A stretch of DNA of 64,000 bases, taken from the IMG/VR virus record IMGVR_UViG_3300035169_000087, positions 35,072-99,071 of that record; one strand, written 5' to 3'. Source of the DNA: a virus. The notes under the pieces are model-generated. The model had not been told where the DNA came from. It did no database searches and saw nothing but the letters and a program-made list of their open reading frames with translations. Shown in pieces: positions 37,287 to 45,314 of the stretch. The translations under genes were made by a program, and so were the position numbers. Position 1 is the stretch's first letter, and each line of letters opens with the position of its first letter.

Positions 37287-39481
37287 GTACGCGCCGCACG
37301 GAAATCGATGTGATGCAACGCGGAGGAGAACACGATCGCCTCCCCGCGCATCGCGGACACGTCTCCCCCGGCTACCTTGCATCACGTCAAGCGGACATGA
37401 TCGAGGCGCTGCTGCCGCTGCCGCACTCCGCCGTCACCTACCGTCAGCCCCGCGAGCCGGTCCTCAAGCGGCTCGCCGAAGGGGCCGCAGACGGGCTGGT
37501 CGCGTACAAAGGCGTGCTGGTCACGCCGCTGATCACCGCGCCGGTCACGTTCGCCGGGGCGCTCACGCACAGTGGGACGCACCACGCACTGTTCGGCGGC
37601 CTGAGCCTCGCCGCGTCCGCGATCTTCGGTGCCGTGACCGCTGTCACCTCGCTCGCGCACATCACGAACGAAACGATGCCGCATCAGATCGCCACCGAAC
37701 GCGCGGGGCACGCAGGGAAGATCATCGCGACGGCGTTCGGGTTCATGGTCACATTCTTCGACTACGGCGCCGCAGCACTCTCAGCCCCGCTCTCCGGTCC
37801 CTCGTGGGGCGCCGCCGTCCTATCCACGCTCGGCATCGGCGGCGCCCTTGCCATGGCGATCCACGAGGAACGCTCCAACGGCCACGCCCGCGAAACCCAC
37901 CGCATCGAAGCCGTCGCCGACCTCGCGTCCGCCGTCAAAACCGTCCAGCCGCCCTCGTTCACCCCGCCGCCCATGGACGGCGTCAGCGTCCACCCGGTCG
38001 GTTCGCTGGTTGTGTGGGCGATGGCCGACAACGGCCTGCACGGCGCGAGCGTGGACGGCATGCCGGCGATCCTGGACGAGCGGCGCTGGACGGTCACGAT
38101 CAACCATCCGGGGATCTCCGTGCGGCGCGTGACCGCCAAGCTGGACGATCTGGCGTCCAGTCTGCGGGTCATCACCGGCGGGCTGCGTATCGCCCGCGGT
38201 GAGCATGAGCACCAGACCGTGTGGACGGTCAACAACACGCCCCTGGCTGAGATCGCGCCGGCCGGTGCGCACCCGATCACCGAACTGGACCCCGCGGCGC
38301 GCCTGTCGATCTGGGACGGGGTGCACCTCGGCGAGGACGACAACAACCGGCCGGTGGACGTGCGCCTGGCCGGCCGGGCCGGGATCTTCATCGCGGGCGC
38401 GCCGGGGTCCGGCAAGTCCAACGGTGTCGCCGCGGTCACGTGCACCGCGGTGGCCGCGCACGACGCGGAACTGTGGACGATCGACGGCGCCGGGCGTGAG
38501 TTGGCGATGTTCGACGCGGTGGCGCGCTACTCCACGCGGTTCGACATGGACGAGGCGATCGACCTGCTTTCGCTGCTGAAGGACGAGATGATCCGGCGCA
38601 GTGAAATCCTCGCGGGGCTCGGGGCGACGGAATTCACGCGGGAAATCGCGCACGAGCAGGGGATCAACGTCATTTTCTATGTGATCGGCGAGGTGTCGCA
38701 CTACACCGCGAACGACACCGAGCCGAAAGCCAAACGCAAGTTCAACTCGCTGCTGACGGATATCACCCCGCGGGGCCGGGCGAACGCGATGGTCGCGGTG
38801 CTCGACTCGCAGAAGCCGGAGGACCGGCTTATCCCGTCCGCTATCCGCGACCAGATCCCGCTGAAACTCGCCCTGAAGTGCGAGACGGAGGAGCAGGTCG
38901 TCACGATCCTGGGCCGCGGGATGCAGAAGCTGTGCCCGGCGCATCTGCTGCCGTTGGACGAGGAGGGCAAGAGCCTGGGGTTCGGGTATTTGAAGGGTGT
39001 TCCGGGCCGGGAGCCGTTCCGGATGCGTACGCGTCTGATCACCGCGGATGAGCGCAAGGCTGTGATCGCGGCGCGTGTCGCCGGCCGCGGTACCCCGCCG
39101 GAGGGCCCCGGTGGTGGCGCGCCCGAGCCGTCGGACGACGCGGGCTGGTCGCGTCCCGCCCGGCCGTCGTATCTGCGTGCGGTGCAGACGCCGCAGTTCC
39201 CGGACGGGCGGCGCGTGGACGACGACCGGGTGGCGCTGTGGAACGCCTTGGACCGTTTCCCGGGCGGCTTCACCTACAACGAAGTCGGTGAGCTGGCCGG
39301 CTCGCTCGGCATTCTCAACGGGCGTTCGGGGGTGCAGCGTCCGCTGGACAATTGGGGTCGGTCCGGGTACCTGGTGAAGATCGGCACGCGTTCGGGTGCG
39401 GCCGGGCAGGCGCCGGCTGTGTGGCGCAAGGCCACCCATGAGGAGTTCAAGGCGGGCAGCGGCGAGAGGCAGGCCGGGTGA
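37283..39481 (+). CDS. FtsK/SpoIIIE-type DNA translocase (Tra-like)
   Basis: 732 aa. N-terminal hydrophobic region, then an ATPase core with Walker A GAPGSGKS (Lys378), LWTIDGAGRELAMFD, YVIGEVSHYTAN and LDSQKPEDRLIP. This motor drives double-stranded DNA through membranes, as TraSA/TraB proteins do in Streptomyces mycelial transfer. A C-terminal winged HTH (DRFPGGFTYNEVGELAG) resembles the DNA-recognition end. Coupled to the DUF2637 gene. Confidence 0.9.
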   Translation: MSTRRTEIDVMQRGGEHDRLPAHRGHVSPGYLASRQADMIEALLPLPHSAVTYRQPREPVLKRLAEGAADGLVAYKGVLVTPLITAPVTFAGALTHSGTHHALFGGLSLAASAIFGAVTAVTSLAHITNETMPHQIATERAGHAGKIIATAFGFMVTFFDYGAAALSAPLSGPSWGAAVLSTLGIGGALAMAIHEERSNGHARETHRIEAVADLASAVKTVQPPSFTPPPMDGVSVHPVGSLVVWAMADNGLHGASVDGMPAILDERRWTVTINHPGISVRRVTAKLDDLASSLRVITGGLRIARGEHEHQTVWTVNNTPLAEIAPAGAHPITELDPAARLSIWDGVHLGEDDNNRPVDVRLAGRAGIFIAGAPGSGKSNGVAAVTCTAVAAHDAELWTIDGAGRELAMFDAVARYSTRFDMDEAIDLLSLLKDEMIRRSEILAGLGATEFTREIAHEQGINVIFYVIGEVSHYTANDTEPKAKRKFNSLLTDITPRGRANAMVAVLDSQKPEDRLIPSAIRDQIPLKLALKCETEEQVVTILGRGMQKLCPAHLLPLDEEGKSLGFGYLKGVPGREPFRMRTRLITADERKAVIAARVAGRGTPPEGPGGGAPEPSDDAGWSRPARPSYLRAVQTPQFPDGRRVDDDRVALWNALDRFPGGFTYNEVGELAGSLGILNGRSGVQRPLDNWGRSGYLVKIGTRSGAAGQAPAVWRKATHEEFKAGSGERQAG

Positions 39482-39906
39482 TGGGGCGGCGTAAGCGCAA
39501 GGGCCTGTTCGCGATCCTGTTCCCGGAGCTCCATAAGGCGGTCCGCAGGGCGGCGCACGACATGCGTCCAGACCGTGCCATCGGCAGGATGATGAGCGTT
39601 CCGGAGTTGAAATCCGGTGTCCGCCCGCTTGTCGGCACCCGCACCACGCATGTGACCGGTGAGACCCGTAAGAAGCAGGTTACCGGTGTGCAGCGCAAGC
39701 AGACCGCGGCGGCCAACAAGGCGACCCGGAAGATCCAGCCGCGTGGTACCGGGAAGGCCGTGGTGACGAAGCGGAACAAGCGCGGCCAGTTCGACAGCGT
39801 CAAGGCGATGAGCCCGCACGAGCTGGCCGCTTATGAGCGCGCGGTCGCCAAGGGTGAAACCCCGCCGCCTGCGGTGCGCTGGGCGGGTACGCGCCGCGCC
39901 GGCTGA
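39481..39906 (+). CDS. Basic hypothetical protein
   Basis: 141 aa from ATG 39481 (TGATG overlap with the translocase). Highly basic, rich in Lys/Arg/Thr (GETRKKQVTGVQRKQTAAAN), pI clearly high, probably nucleic-acid binding. Linked to the translocase by position. Confidence 0.65.
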   Translation: MGRRKRKGLFAILFPELHKAVRRAAHDMRPDRAIGRMMSVPELKSGVRPLVGTRTTHVTGETRKKQVTGVQRKQTAAANKATRKIQPRGTGKAVVTKRNKRGQFDSVKAMSPHELAAYERAVAKGETPPPAVRWAGTRRAG

Positions 39907-39944
39907 CCGATACTTGCCTCATCCGCCCGACCGAAGGAGCCCCC

Positions 39945-40079
39945 GTGGACCGCCCCGACCGCCGCGACCTGGAATCCGCCGTCCGTGAGGTGCGCCGAGT
40001 CCCACTGGGCGAACTCGCCGAGCGGGCCGCCGAGGCATCCGCCGGAACCAGCCCCGTCGCTTTCAACAGTTCCCTCTAG
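39945..40079 (+). CDS. FxSxx-COOH peptide (RiPP precursor candidate)
   Basis: 44 aa, GTG after CGAAGGAGCC. Contains SAVREVRRVPLGELAERAAE and ends in FNSSL at the carboxyl terminus, matching the FxSxx-COOH motif of FxsA-type precursors that a radical-SAM enzyme (FxsB) modifies. The next gene encodes a similar peptide. No maturase is visible in this window, so the maturase may be in the host or off the window. Confidence 0.6.
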   Translation: MDRPDRRDLESAVREVRRVPLGELAERAAEASAGTSPVAFNSSL

Positions 40080-40087
40080 GAGCCCGC

Positions 40088-40246
40088 ATGCCCACCGCCC
40101 CGACCGTCGAACGCCCCGATGCCCGCGCCCTGCCCAGCGCCGTCCGCGACGTGCGCCTTATCCCGCTGCGTGCCTGCGGCCAGGCCACCGAGCCCGCCAT
40201 CCCGGTCCGCAGCACGCCCGCCACCGGTTTCCAAAGCTCGATTTAG
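40088..40246 (+). CDS. FxSxx-COOH peptide (RiPP precursor candidate), paralogue
   Basis: 52 aa, ATG after CTAGGAGCCC. Shares ERPDARALPSAVRDVRLIPL with the previous peptide and ends FQSSI, another FxSxx tail. The two genes are 8 bases apart. Small size and matching ends argue for real precursors rather than chance. Confidence 0.6.
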   Translation: MPTAPTVERPDARALPSAVRDVRLIPLRACGQATEPAIPVRSTPATGFQSSI

Positions 40247-40274
40247 AGACCGCAACCGCAGTACCCTGAACCCC

Positions 40275-40598
40275 ATGACGACCGGCACCGTCACCATCAA
40301 CGAGCACGTGCGCCTGCGACAGTCCTTCACCGAGGGGCCGCCGGTCGCGGTCGCCCCGGTGGGCACCCTGGAGACCGGTGACCCGGTCATGGATGCCGCG
40401 CTCGCCCTCGCGGTGGTGTGCGTGCGGCACTGTCAGCCGCGTGACCGGCGTGATTACGTCTATGAGGCCGTCAACCCGGCCGGGCAGCCGTTCCTCGGTG
40501 AGGGTGACAGCGAGGTTGTGCGGCTGCGCGCGGCGTTGGCGGGCACGGACTGCGGGATCGAGGCGCAGCGGGCGGCGTTGCAGGCGGCAGGCGGGTAG
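40275..40598 (+). CDS. Hypothetical protein
   Basis: 107 aa from ATG 40275. No good ribosome site precedes it; a TACCCT box 8 bases upstream makes a leaderless transcript possible. Strand-rich N-terminus (TVTINEHVRLRQSF), helical end. Unknown function. Confidence 0.6.
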   Translation: MTTGTVTINEHVRLRQSFTEGPPVAVAPVGTLETGDPVMDAALALAVVCVRHCQPRDRRDYVYEAVNPAGQPFLGEGDSEVVRLRAALAGTDCGIEAQRAALQAAGG

Positions 40599-40625
40599 GC
40601 TCGGCGCGAGCAATGTACGGCGGCG

Positions 40626-40651
40626 GCCCCGCGTTCTGGATGGCGCGGGGC
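40626..40651 (+). terminator. Terminator-like hairpin
   Basis: GCCCCGCG (40626-40633) pairs with CGCGGGGC (40644-40651) around a 10-base loop, followed by TTCGTCGTTCT. It ends the peptide/40275 transcript ahead of a new promoter. Confidence 0.65.
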
Positions 40652-40675
40652 TTCGTCGTTCTCCGCCCACTCCGC

Positions 40676-40704
40676 TTGACACTTCGCATCACGTGATGCA
40701 TAGT
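40676..40704 (+). promoter_or_regulatory. Sigma-70-type promoter with embedded palindromic operator
   Basis: -35 TTGACA (40676-40681) and a CATAGT -10 box (40699-40704) are 17 bases apart. The perfect 14-base palindrome GCATCACGTGATGC (40686-40699) fills the spacer, so a bound repressor would block the polymerase. It drives the 40741 gene, whose ribosome site is GGAGGAC. Confidence 0.8.
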
Positions 40705-40740
40705 TAGAGGTGCCAGGACGGAACCAACCCGGAGGACACC

Positions 40741-41142
40741 ATGGCCCGCCAAAGCATCCAACTCGCACAGATCAGCCCCGCCGACATCATCGCCGACACA
40801 GACCTCGACCTGCCCGAAGAGTTCTACGACAGCCCCCGCGCCGTCGAGCGCCTCGAATACGCCATCGCCGACGCCGTCACCAATCTCCTGCCCGACCTGC
40901 TGATCGTCGCGCAGTCCGAGCGCCTCGACGGCTCCCGCGTCTGGAACGTCCTGCAGCCCCTCGACCCCGCCACCAAGCGCGTCGGCAGCCGGGGCATGTT
41001 GGAAGACGACGCCACCCCCGCGCACGAGCAGGCCACCGCCTGGCTCACGGACCTCTCCCGCGTCGCGCAGGCCATCAACCTCGACGAGATCGCCCGCGAC
41101 GCCGTCCGGCACGCGGGCCTCGCGCTCCAAGCCGATGCCTGA
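40741..41142 (+). CDS. Hypothetical protein
   Basis: 133 aa, ATG after CCGGAGGACACC. Acidic and helical (LEYAIADAVTNLLPDLLIVA), ending NLDEIARDAVRHAGLALQ. First gene after the regulated promoter, overlapping the next by 8 bases. Unknown. Confidence 0.7.
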   Translation: MARQSIQLAQISPADIIADTDLDLPEEFYDSPRAVERLEYAIADAVTNLLPDLLIVAQSERLDGSRVWNVLQPLDPATKRVGSRGMLEDDATPAHEQATAWLTDLSRVAQAINLDEIARDAVRHAGLALQADA

Positions 41143-41377
41143 GCCGACTGAGACCTGGGGTATCGCACAGGTCGCCGAGTTCTTGCGCATCCAGAAGGGC
41201 TCGGCGCGCGGGCTGCTCTCCCGCTGGGGCGTGAAGGCCGTGCGCTACGAGCCCGGCGAGTCTGGCCGACCCGAAGCCCGCTACGACGCCGAGCAGGTAC
41301 GCGACGAAGCACGCCGACGCCCCGGCAGGGGCGCACGCACCGACCTGACCGCCACCAAAGAGAGGGCAACACCGTGA
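41135..41377 (+). CDS. Small HTH protein
   Basis: 80 aa, ATG. WGIAQVAEFLRIQKGSARGL plus LSRWGVKAVRYEPG looks like a MerR/excisionase-type HTH with a basic tail. It could regulate the adjacent palindromic promoter. Not otherwise assignable. Confidence 0.7.
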   Translation: MPEPTETWGIAQVAEFLRIQKGSARGLLSRWGVKAVRYEPGESGRPEARYDAEQVRDEARRRPGRGARTDLTATKERATP

Positions 41378-41781
41378 GCGACGAGGACACCTGGCCCATC
41401 GCGATCGACCCGCCCGAATGCGGCTGCACCGAATGCATCACCGGCGAATACGTGCCACTGGAGCGGGTGACCCGCGAGCAAATCGTGGACCTGCTCACCG
41501 GCCGCATCGCCAACCACCTCAGCGACTGGCACAACGAGCACACCAGCGTGACCGTCACGGTGCGCATCGACGAGCACTCGTGGGAACTCACCCCCGAGCA
41601 GGGTGCGCAGCTGATCGGCACACAGGACCCTGGCAGCGCGGCACGTGTCGCCGAGATCCGCGCGGCTCTCTCTCGCGGCTGGGTGAACGACGCGGACTAC
41701 CGACCCGACGATGTGTGGCCCGCAGCCGCGCGGGACCTGCTGCGCGCACTCGACGGCACGACACGGAAGGAACTGACATGA
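41374..41781 (+). CDS. Hypothetical protein
   Basis: 135 aa, GTG in a GTGA overlap. Starts with a Cys-rich ECGCTECITGEYVPL segment, then helix (REQIVDLLTGRIANHLS) and strand (SVTVTVRIDEHSWEL). Unknown. Confidence 0.65.
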   Translation: MSDEDTWPIAIDPPECGCTECITGEYVPLERVTREQIVDLLTGRIANHLSDWHNEHTSVTVTVRIDEHSWELTPEQGAQLIGTQDPGSAARVAEIRAALSRGWVNDADYRPDDVWPAAARDLLRALDGTTRKELT

Positions 41782-42200
41782 CCTGGCTCGACTGGCTCGG
41801 CGTCGCGTTCTGTGCCGTCGTCGCCGTTGCGTTCCTCACGTGGGCGGCCAACAGCCTGTACAAGGCGTGGCCGCGCATGCCCGACACTCGGCGACAGGAA
41901 CCGCGCTCCCCGATGCAGATGTACCTCGACGGCAACGGCGACCTGTCCAACGTCCGCGCCGTCGCGCTACTCGCCGAAGCCGAACGAGGCTGGAACCGCA
42001 ACCACCGGCGTAACGCCGAGGACGACCCGCAGGAACCCAAGCCCGCTCGCGGGGACTACGACTCAATCGGCAACGATGCCGCGTTGCTGTGTAGCGGCAT
42101 CGTCGTGGCCCCTGACGCGTATATCACGATGCCGTCCGGTGAAACGATCACGGGCGCTGAGTTCCATCGACGTGCGGGGGTCACTTCTGGCGACGACTGA
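41778..42200 (+). CDS. Membrane-anchored hypothetical protein
   Basis: 140 aa, ATG in an ATGA overlap. One N-terminal membrane helix (WLGVAFCAVVAVAFLTWAA) then an acidic, Asn/Arg-rich soluble part. Unknown. Confidence 0.65.
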   Translation: MTWLDWLGVAFCAVVAVAFLTWAANSLYKAWPRMPDTRRQEPRSPMQMYLDGNGDLSNVRAVALLAEAERGWNRNHRRNAEDDPQEPKPARGDYDSIGNDAALLCSGIVVAPDAYITMPSGETITGAEFHRRAGVTSGDD

Positions 42201-42216
42201 CCGCGCACACGCAACC

Positions 42217-42245
42217 GCACCCCGCCATCGGAACTGGCGGGGTGC
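42217..42245 (+). terminator. Terminator-like hairpin
   Basis: GCACCCCGCC (42217-42226) pairs perfectly with GGCGGGGTGC (42236-42245), loop 9 bases, then GGCGTTTC. It ends the 40741 operon. Confidence 0.75.
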
Positions 42246-42341
42246 GGCGTTTCAGCGTACGGCACGGGGTCTCGAGGCGTGCGGCGAACGTGCCTCACGC
42301 GCGACGCAGCGTGCACTTCGCAGATTGGGTTGCGCGGCGGA

Positions 42342-42401
42342 TTGACACAGGTCACACTCGCGCCAGAACGACAAGGGCGCACCGCTCGTCACGGTGCGCC
42401 C
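42342..42401 (+). promoter_or_regulatory. Promoter and leader hairpin ahead of the 42457 gene
   Basis: A TTGACA box lies at 42342-42347; the -10 is unclear (CAGAAC near 42365 is poor). A 9-base-pair hairpin GGGCGCACC (42375-42383)/GGTGCGCCC (42393-42401) sits in the presumed leader. The stretch 42201-42456 holds no convincing gene. Confidence 0.45.
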
Positions 42402-42456
42402 GACGCCGATAAGGCCGACTCCCCACATGGTAGAACGCACCACCGGGAGTTGACGC

Positions 42457-43269
42457 ATGCCCAAACACCAAGTCCCGAACTGGCCGCCGACCCCGGACGC
42501 GCACCACGAACCCGGACCCAGCTACGGCGACTGCCCATTTCGCTGCAACTCCCGCTACCGCGCCGCCACCCGCGACCACGACACCGCCCTCAACGCGTGG
42601 ATCGAACGCGGCCACACCGGCCCCGAACCCGCACCCCCCGAAATCGACCCCTGGCCCGGCGACCCCGTGTTCTGCCGCCGCTGCGCACCCGTCATCCGCG
42701 GCGCACTACGCGAACTACCCCTCGCCCACACCGCCCTGCGCTCCGTCGCGTTCCTCACCCGCACCGCGAGCGCCGACGAAGAACGACGCGGACGCTCCGA
42801 CGCTCCACCCTCCCCCAGCCCCGGCGCAGACCACGCCGACGAAATCACGCGCACCACCACCGCATGGGAAGACGACCTGCGCCGCCACCTACGCCACACC
42901 GCAGCAACCGACCAGTTCGGCGACCCGCACGCCACCCTCACCGCCGCAGTCGAATACCTCAACACCCACTGGACCGCGATGATCGGGCGGGAAGAATGCG
43001 CGGCAGACTTCGGCCAGGAAATCTGGCGGCTGCACGCCGTCGCCCTCGCGATGGTCAAGAACAAGCCCGTACGCCGGCACCTGCCCGCGCCGTGCCCCTC
43101 GTGCGACACCCTCAGCCTCATCCAGGAGGAGGGCATCGCGGGAAAACCCTGGTACGTCGAATGCCTGGAACGCGCAGGCGGGTGCGGCAGGCTGTATCAA
43201 GAGTCCGAGTACCTGTGGCTCACCCAGCTGCTCACCGGCGGCCACGTTCGTAAGCCTGTGGCGGCGTGA
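42457..43269 (+). CDS. Hypothetical zinc-binding protein
   Basis: 270 aa, ATG after CGGGAG. Three Cys clusters: GDCPFRCNSRYR near the N-terminus, FCRRCAP, and APCPSCDTLSLI with a following CLERAGGCGRL, so at least one Cys4 ribbon. Middle is helical and acidic. Similar to small replication- or transcription-related actinophage proteins, not assignable. Confidence 0.7.
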   Translation: MPKHQVPNWPPTPDAHHEPGPSYGDCPFRCNSRYRAATRDHDTALNAWIERGHTGPEPAPPEIDPWPGDPVFCRRCAPVIRGALRELPLAHTALRSVAFLTRTASADEERRGRSDAPPSPSPGADHADEITRTTTAWEDDLRRHLRHTAATDQFGDPHATLTAAVEYLNTHWTAMIGREECAADFGQEIWRLHAVALAMVKNKPVRRHLPAPCPSCDTLSLIQEEGIAGKPWYVECLERAGGCGRLYQESEYLWLTQLLTGGHVRKPVAA

Positions 43270-43520
43270 GCGGCCTGCCGGAGTACCTGACCATCGAGGA
43301 CGCCGCAGCGTGGGCGCACCGCGGCGAGCGCACGATCAAGCGGTGGATGACCGCCCGGTTGCTGACGACCTACCAGCGGCGTTGGGACGGGGCGCTCATG
43401 GTCGCGTCCAAGGAGTTGGTCCTCGTCGAGCGTTCGATGCGCCGCCGGAACGTGGCCGCCAGCCGGGCGGGGCGTCCTCGCCGCGCCGCAGGTGGCGGGG
43501 GAATTGACGCAGGCAGTTAG
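43266..43520 (+). CDS. MerR/excisionase-like HTH protein
   Basis: 84 aa, GTG in a GTGA overlap. LTIEDAAAWAHRGERTIKRW then MTARLLTTYQRRWDG is a classic MerR-type HTH; the tail is Arg-rich. Third such small HTH protein in the block (with 30731 and 41135). Confidence 0.75.
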   Translation: MSGLPEYLTIEDAAAWAHRGERTIKRWMTARLLTTYQRRWDGALMVASKELVLVERSMRRRNVAASRAGRPRRAAGGGGIDAGS

Positions 43521-43567
43521 CTTGGTCCATTCTGGCGTTATTCGGCGCACTGTCGCTGAGCGAAGCT

Positions 43568-43612
43568 AAGACTGGGCCGCCGTCCGTGAGGGCCGCGGCC
43601 CAAAGTCTTTTC
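43568..43612 (+). terminator. Rho-independent terminator
   Basis: AAGACT-GGGCCGC (43568-43580) pairs with GCGGCCC-(AA)-AGTCTT (43595-43609), then a run of four T. Strongest intrinsic terminator in this half of the window; it closes the 42457 transcript. Confidence 0.8.
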
Positions 43613-43730
43613 GGTGCCGGACTTGGGCCGGTTTTAACGCGAGCGGTGGCCTTCGGGTCGCCGCTCGACGCTTTTCCGAACGAGGCGGGATGAGCCTCGC
43701 AACCATCACCACGTTGCGAAGGACTCCCCC

Positions 43731-43949
43731 ATGCAGAACATCACGATCGAACGCTACGGCGAGCACGAAGCGAAGAACTCCGTCACCGGCGAGGGCTTCT
43801 CCGCGTGTATCTCCGGCCAGGACGACACCGGCGCGGGCTGGGTGTTCTGGCTGGATGAGACCGGCCGCCCGTGCGTGTACTTCCCGAACCGGGAGCCGTC
43901 TGGCGCGGTGCTCGAGCCGCAGATCTCGCTGCTTCCGGTAGCGGCCTGA
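43731..43949 (+). CDS. Small hypothetical protein
   Basis: 72 aa, ATG with GAAGGA upstream. Beta-rich (SVTGEGFSACISGQDDTGAG; FWLDETGRPCVYFPN). Set apart by terminator-like structures on both sides, so it has its own transcript. Unknown. Confidence 0.6.
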   Translation: MQNITIERYGEHEAKNSVTGEGFSACISGQDDTGAGWVFWLDETGRPCVYFPNREPSGAVLEPQISLLPVAA

Positions 43950-43957
43950 CCGAAACC

Positions 43958-44071
43958 TCCGGCCGCCCCGCCCGCGGCCGGATCTTCTCCGCGCCGCGTA
44001 CCGAGGGACGCGCGGCGCGGAGCTCCAACTTCCGGCGCGCGAAATTCACGGACGTCGGACGCGCGCCGGAA
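43958..44071 (+). other. Three consecutive perfect hairpins
   Basis: Hairpin a: TCCGGCCGC (43958-43966)/GCGGCCGGA (43974-43982). Hairpin b: CTCCGCGCCGCG (43987-43998)/CGCGGCGCGGAG (44011-44022). Hairpin c: TTCCGGCGCGC (44030-44040)/GCGCGCCGGAA (44061-44071). They fill the 140 bases between 43949 and 44091. Possible strong terminator, structured leader or processing site ahead of the late block. Confidence 0.6.
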
Positions 44072-44090
44072 CACAACGCCGGGAGGTGCC

Positions 44091-44432
44091 GTGACCGGGC
44101 TCGCCCCTGAGCGTGCGGACCGCGCCATCGCCCGCGTCCTCGCAGGCGGACTCGACGACTGGCACGACATCACCGCCACCGCCGTGCAGTACGCCAGCCG
44201 CACCGGCAACAGCTACCAGCGCGAGGTCCGCATCGACGCCACCTCGGCCGACTACTCCAACCCCACGCTCGCCGTCCCCTTCGAAGCATGCGACCGCGTA
44301 CCGGCCATCGGCGAGCCCGCGTTCATCTACGCGCCCGAAGGTGCCGAAAGCCGCGCGGTCATCACCGGCATCGACGAGGACAGGCGACTCGTCCGGTTCG
44401 ACCCGTTGCCGTGGGACCCGCCGCCCGAGTAA
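44091..44432 (+). CDS. Hypothetical protein
   Basis: 113 aa, GTG after GGGAGGTGCC. Strand-rich (AVQYASRTGNSYQREVRID; ALAVPFEACDRVP-like). First gene after the hairpin cluster; starts a rightward run that continues to the tail fibre. Unknown. Confidence 0.6.
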   Translation: MTGLAPERADRAIARVLAGGLDDWHDITATAVQYASRTGNSYQREVRIDATSADYSNPTLAVPFEACDRVPAIGEPAFIYAPEGAESRAVITGIDEDRRLVRFDPLPWDPPPE

Positions 44433-44491
44433 CGACAGGAACCACGATCAGCACCACCCTCACCGCCGTCCGACCAGCCGGGGACGCGACC

Positions 44492-44686
44492 GTGACCACA
44501 TACCGGCCACCCAGACTCGGCGACCTCATCCACGTGCGCATCGGCGACGGCGACGAACACTCCACTCTGCTGCAAACCGTCGGCGACGACGGCAAGACCC
44601 TCACCCTGACCGGCCCGACCCCGCACGGCGACCTTCGTGTCGTCATCCGCCGCGTCGACCGGTACCTCACCCCGCTGGAGACCTGA
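44492..44686 (+). CDS. Small hypothetical protein
   Basis: 64 aa from GTG 44492. The frame is open upstream to the previous stop and a better-looking start just after AGGAACC would need an ATC codon, so the start is uncertain. Strand-rich (PRLGDLIHVRIGDGDEHS; KTLTLTGPTPHGDLRV). Overlaps the next gene by one base. Confidence 0.5.
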   Translation: MTTYRPPRLGDLIHVRIGDGDEHSTLLQTVGDDGKTLTLTGPTPHGDLRVVIRRVDRYLTPLET

Positions 44687-45015
44687 TGTCCCTCCCCAAG
44701 ACCGCCGAGACCAAGGCCGAGCAGCTTTGGGCCGACCTGAAGGCCGACGGCCACCACCTCGCCGAGCGGGCGAAGGAGATCCTCGACGAGCTGCGCGGTG
44801 ACGCCCCGAAGCTCGAAGCCGAAGCCGCAGCGGACGCCGCCGACGTGGCCCACACCGCCGAAACGCAGGGCGTACAGCCCGCGATCGCCGAGGCCGAGCA
44901 CGACGGCGTGACCCTCGCCGAAGACACCGGACACGACGTGGCCGCAGCCGTCGAAGGACCGGCGAAGACCGAGACTGCGCCGACTGAGGCCCCGGCGAGC
45001 GAGCCGACCGCGTGA
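44686..45015 (+). CDS. Ala/Glu-rich helical protein
   Basis: 109 aa, ATG in a one-base overlap. Helical and acidic (ETKAEQLWADLKADGHHLAE; AEAAADAADVAHTAETQG), a low-complexity coiled protein. Possibly structural or scaffold-like; not assignable. Confidence 0.55.
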   Translation: MSLPKTAETKAEQLWADLKADGHHLAERAKEILDELRGDAPKLEAEAAADAADVAHTAETQGVQPAIAEAEHDGVTLAEDTGHDVAAAVEGPAKTETAPTEAPASEPTA

Positions 45016-45314
45016 GCGCCCCAACTCCCAGCGTCGGCCGCGTAGTCCACTACGTCTCGTACGGCACCCCAGGCGGCGAATACACCAGCGAATGCCGGGC
45101 CGCCATCGTCACCGCCGTAGACGACGGCGTCACCACGCTGCTCGACCTGGACGTCACCGGCAGCGGCGAGATCACCCGCGCGCAGACGCAAGGCACGCCG
45201 ACCGTCAGCCTGTGCGTCCTGAATCCGGCCGGCCTGTTCTTCAACCAGGGCGTCAAGCAGGACGAAACCGGCCACGCGGGCGGCAGTTGGCACTGGCCGG
45301 AGAGGGTGGCCTGA
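45012..45314 (+). CDS. Hypothetical phage protein
   Basis: 100 aa, GTG in a GTGA overlap. GRVVHYVSYGTPGGEYTSEC and the ending AGLFFNQGVKQDE-GGSWHWPE look like a recurrent small actinophage protein (recollection, not checked). Function unknown. Confidence 0.65.
   Translation: MSAPTPSVGRVVHYVSYGTPGGEYTSECRAAIVTAVDDGVTTLLDLDVTGSGEITRAQTQGTPTVSLCVLNPAGLFFNQGVKQDETGHAGGSWHWPERVA

Noticed and set aside
37820-39439. 539-codon leftward open frame
   Set aside because: Shadow of the FtsK-type gene, whose Walker motifs are clear.
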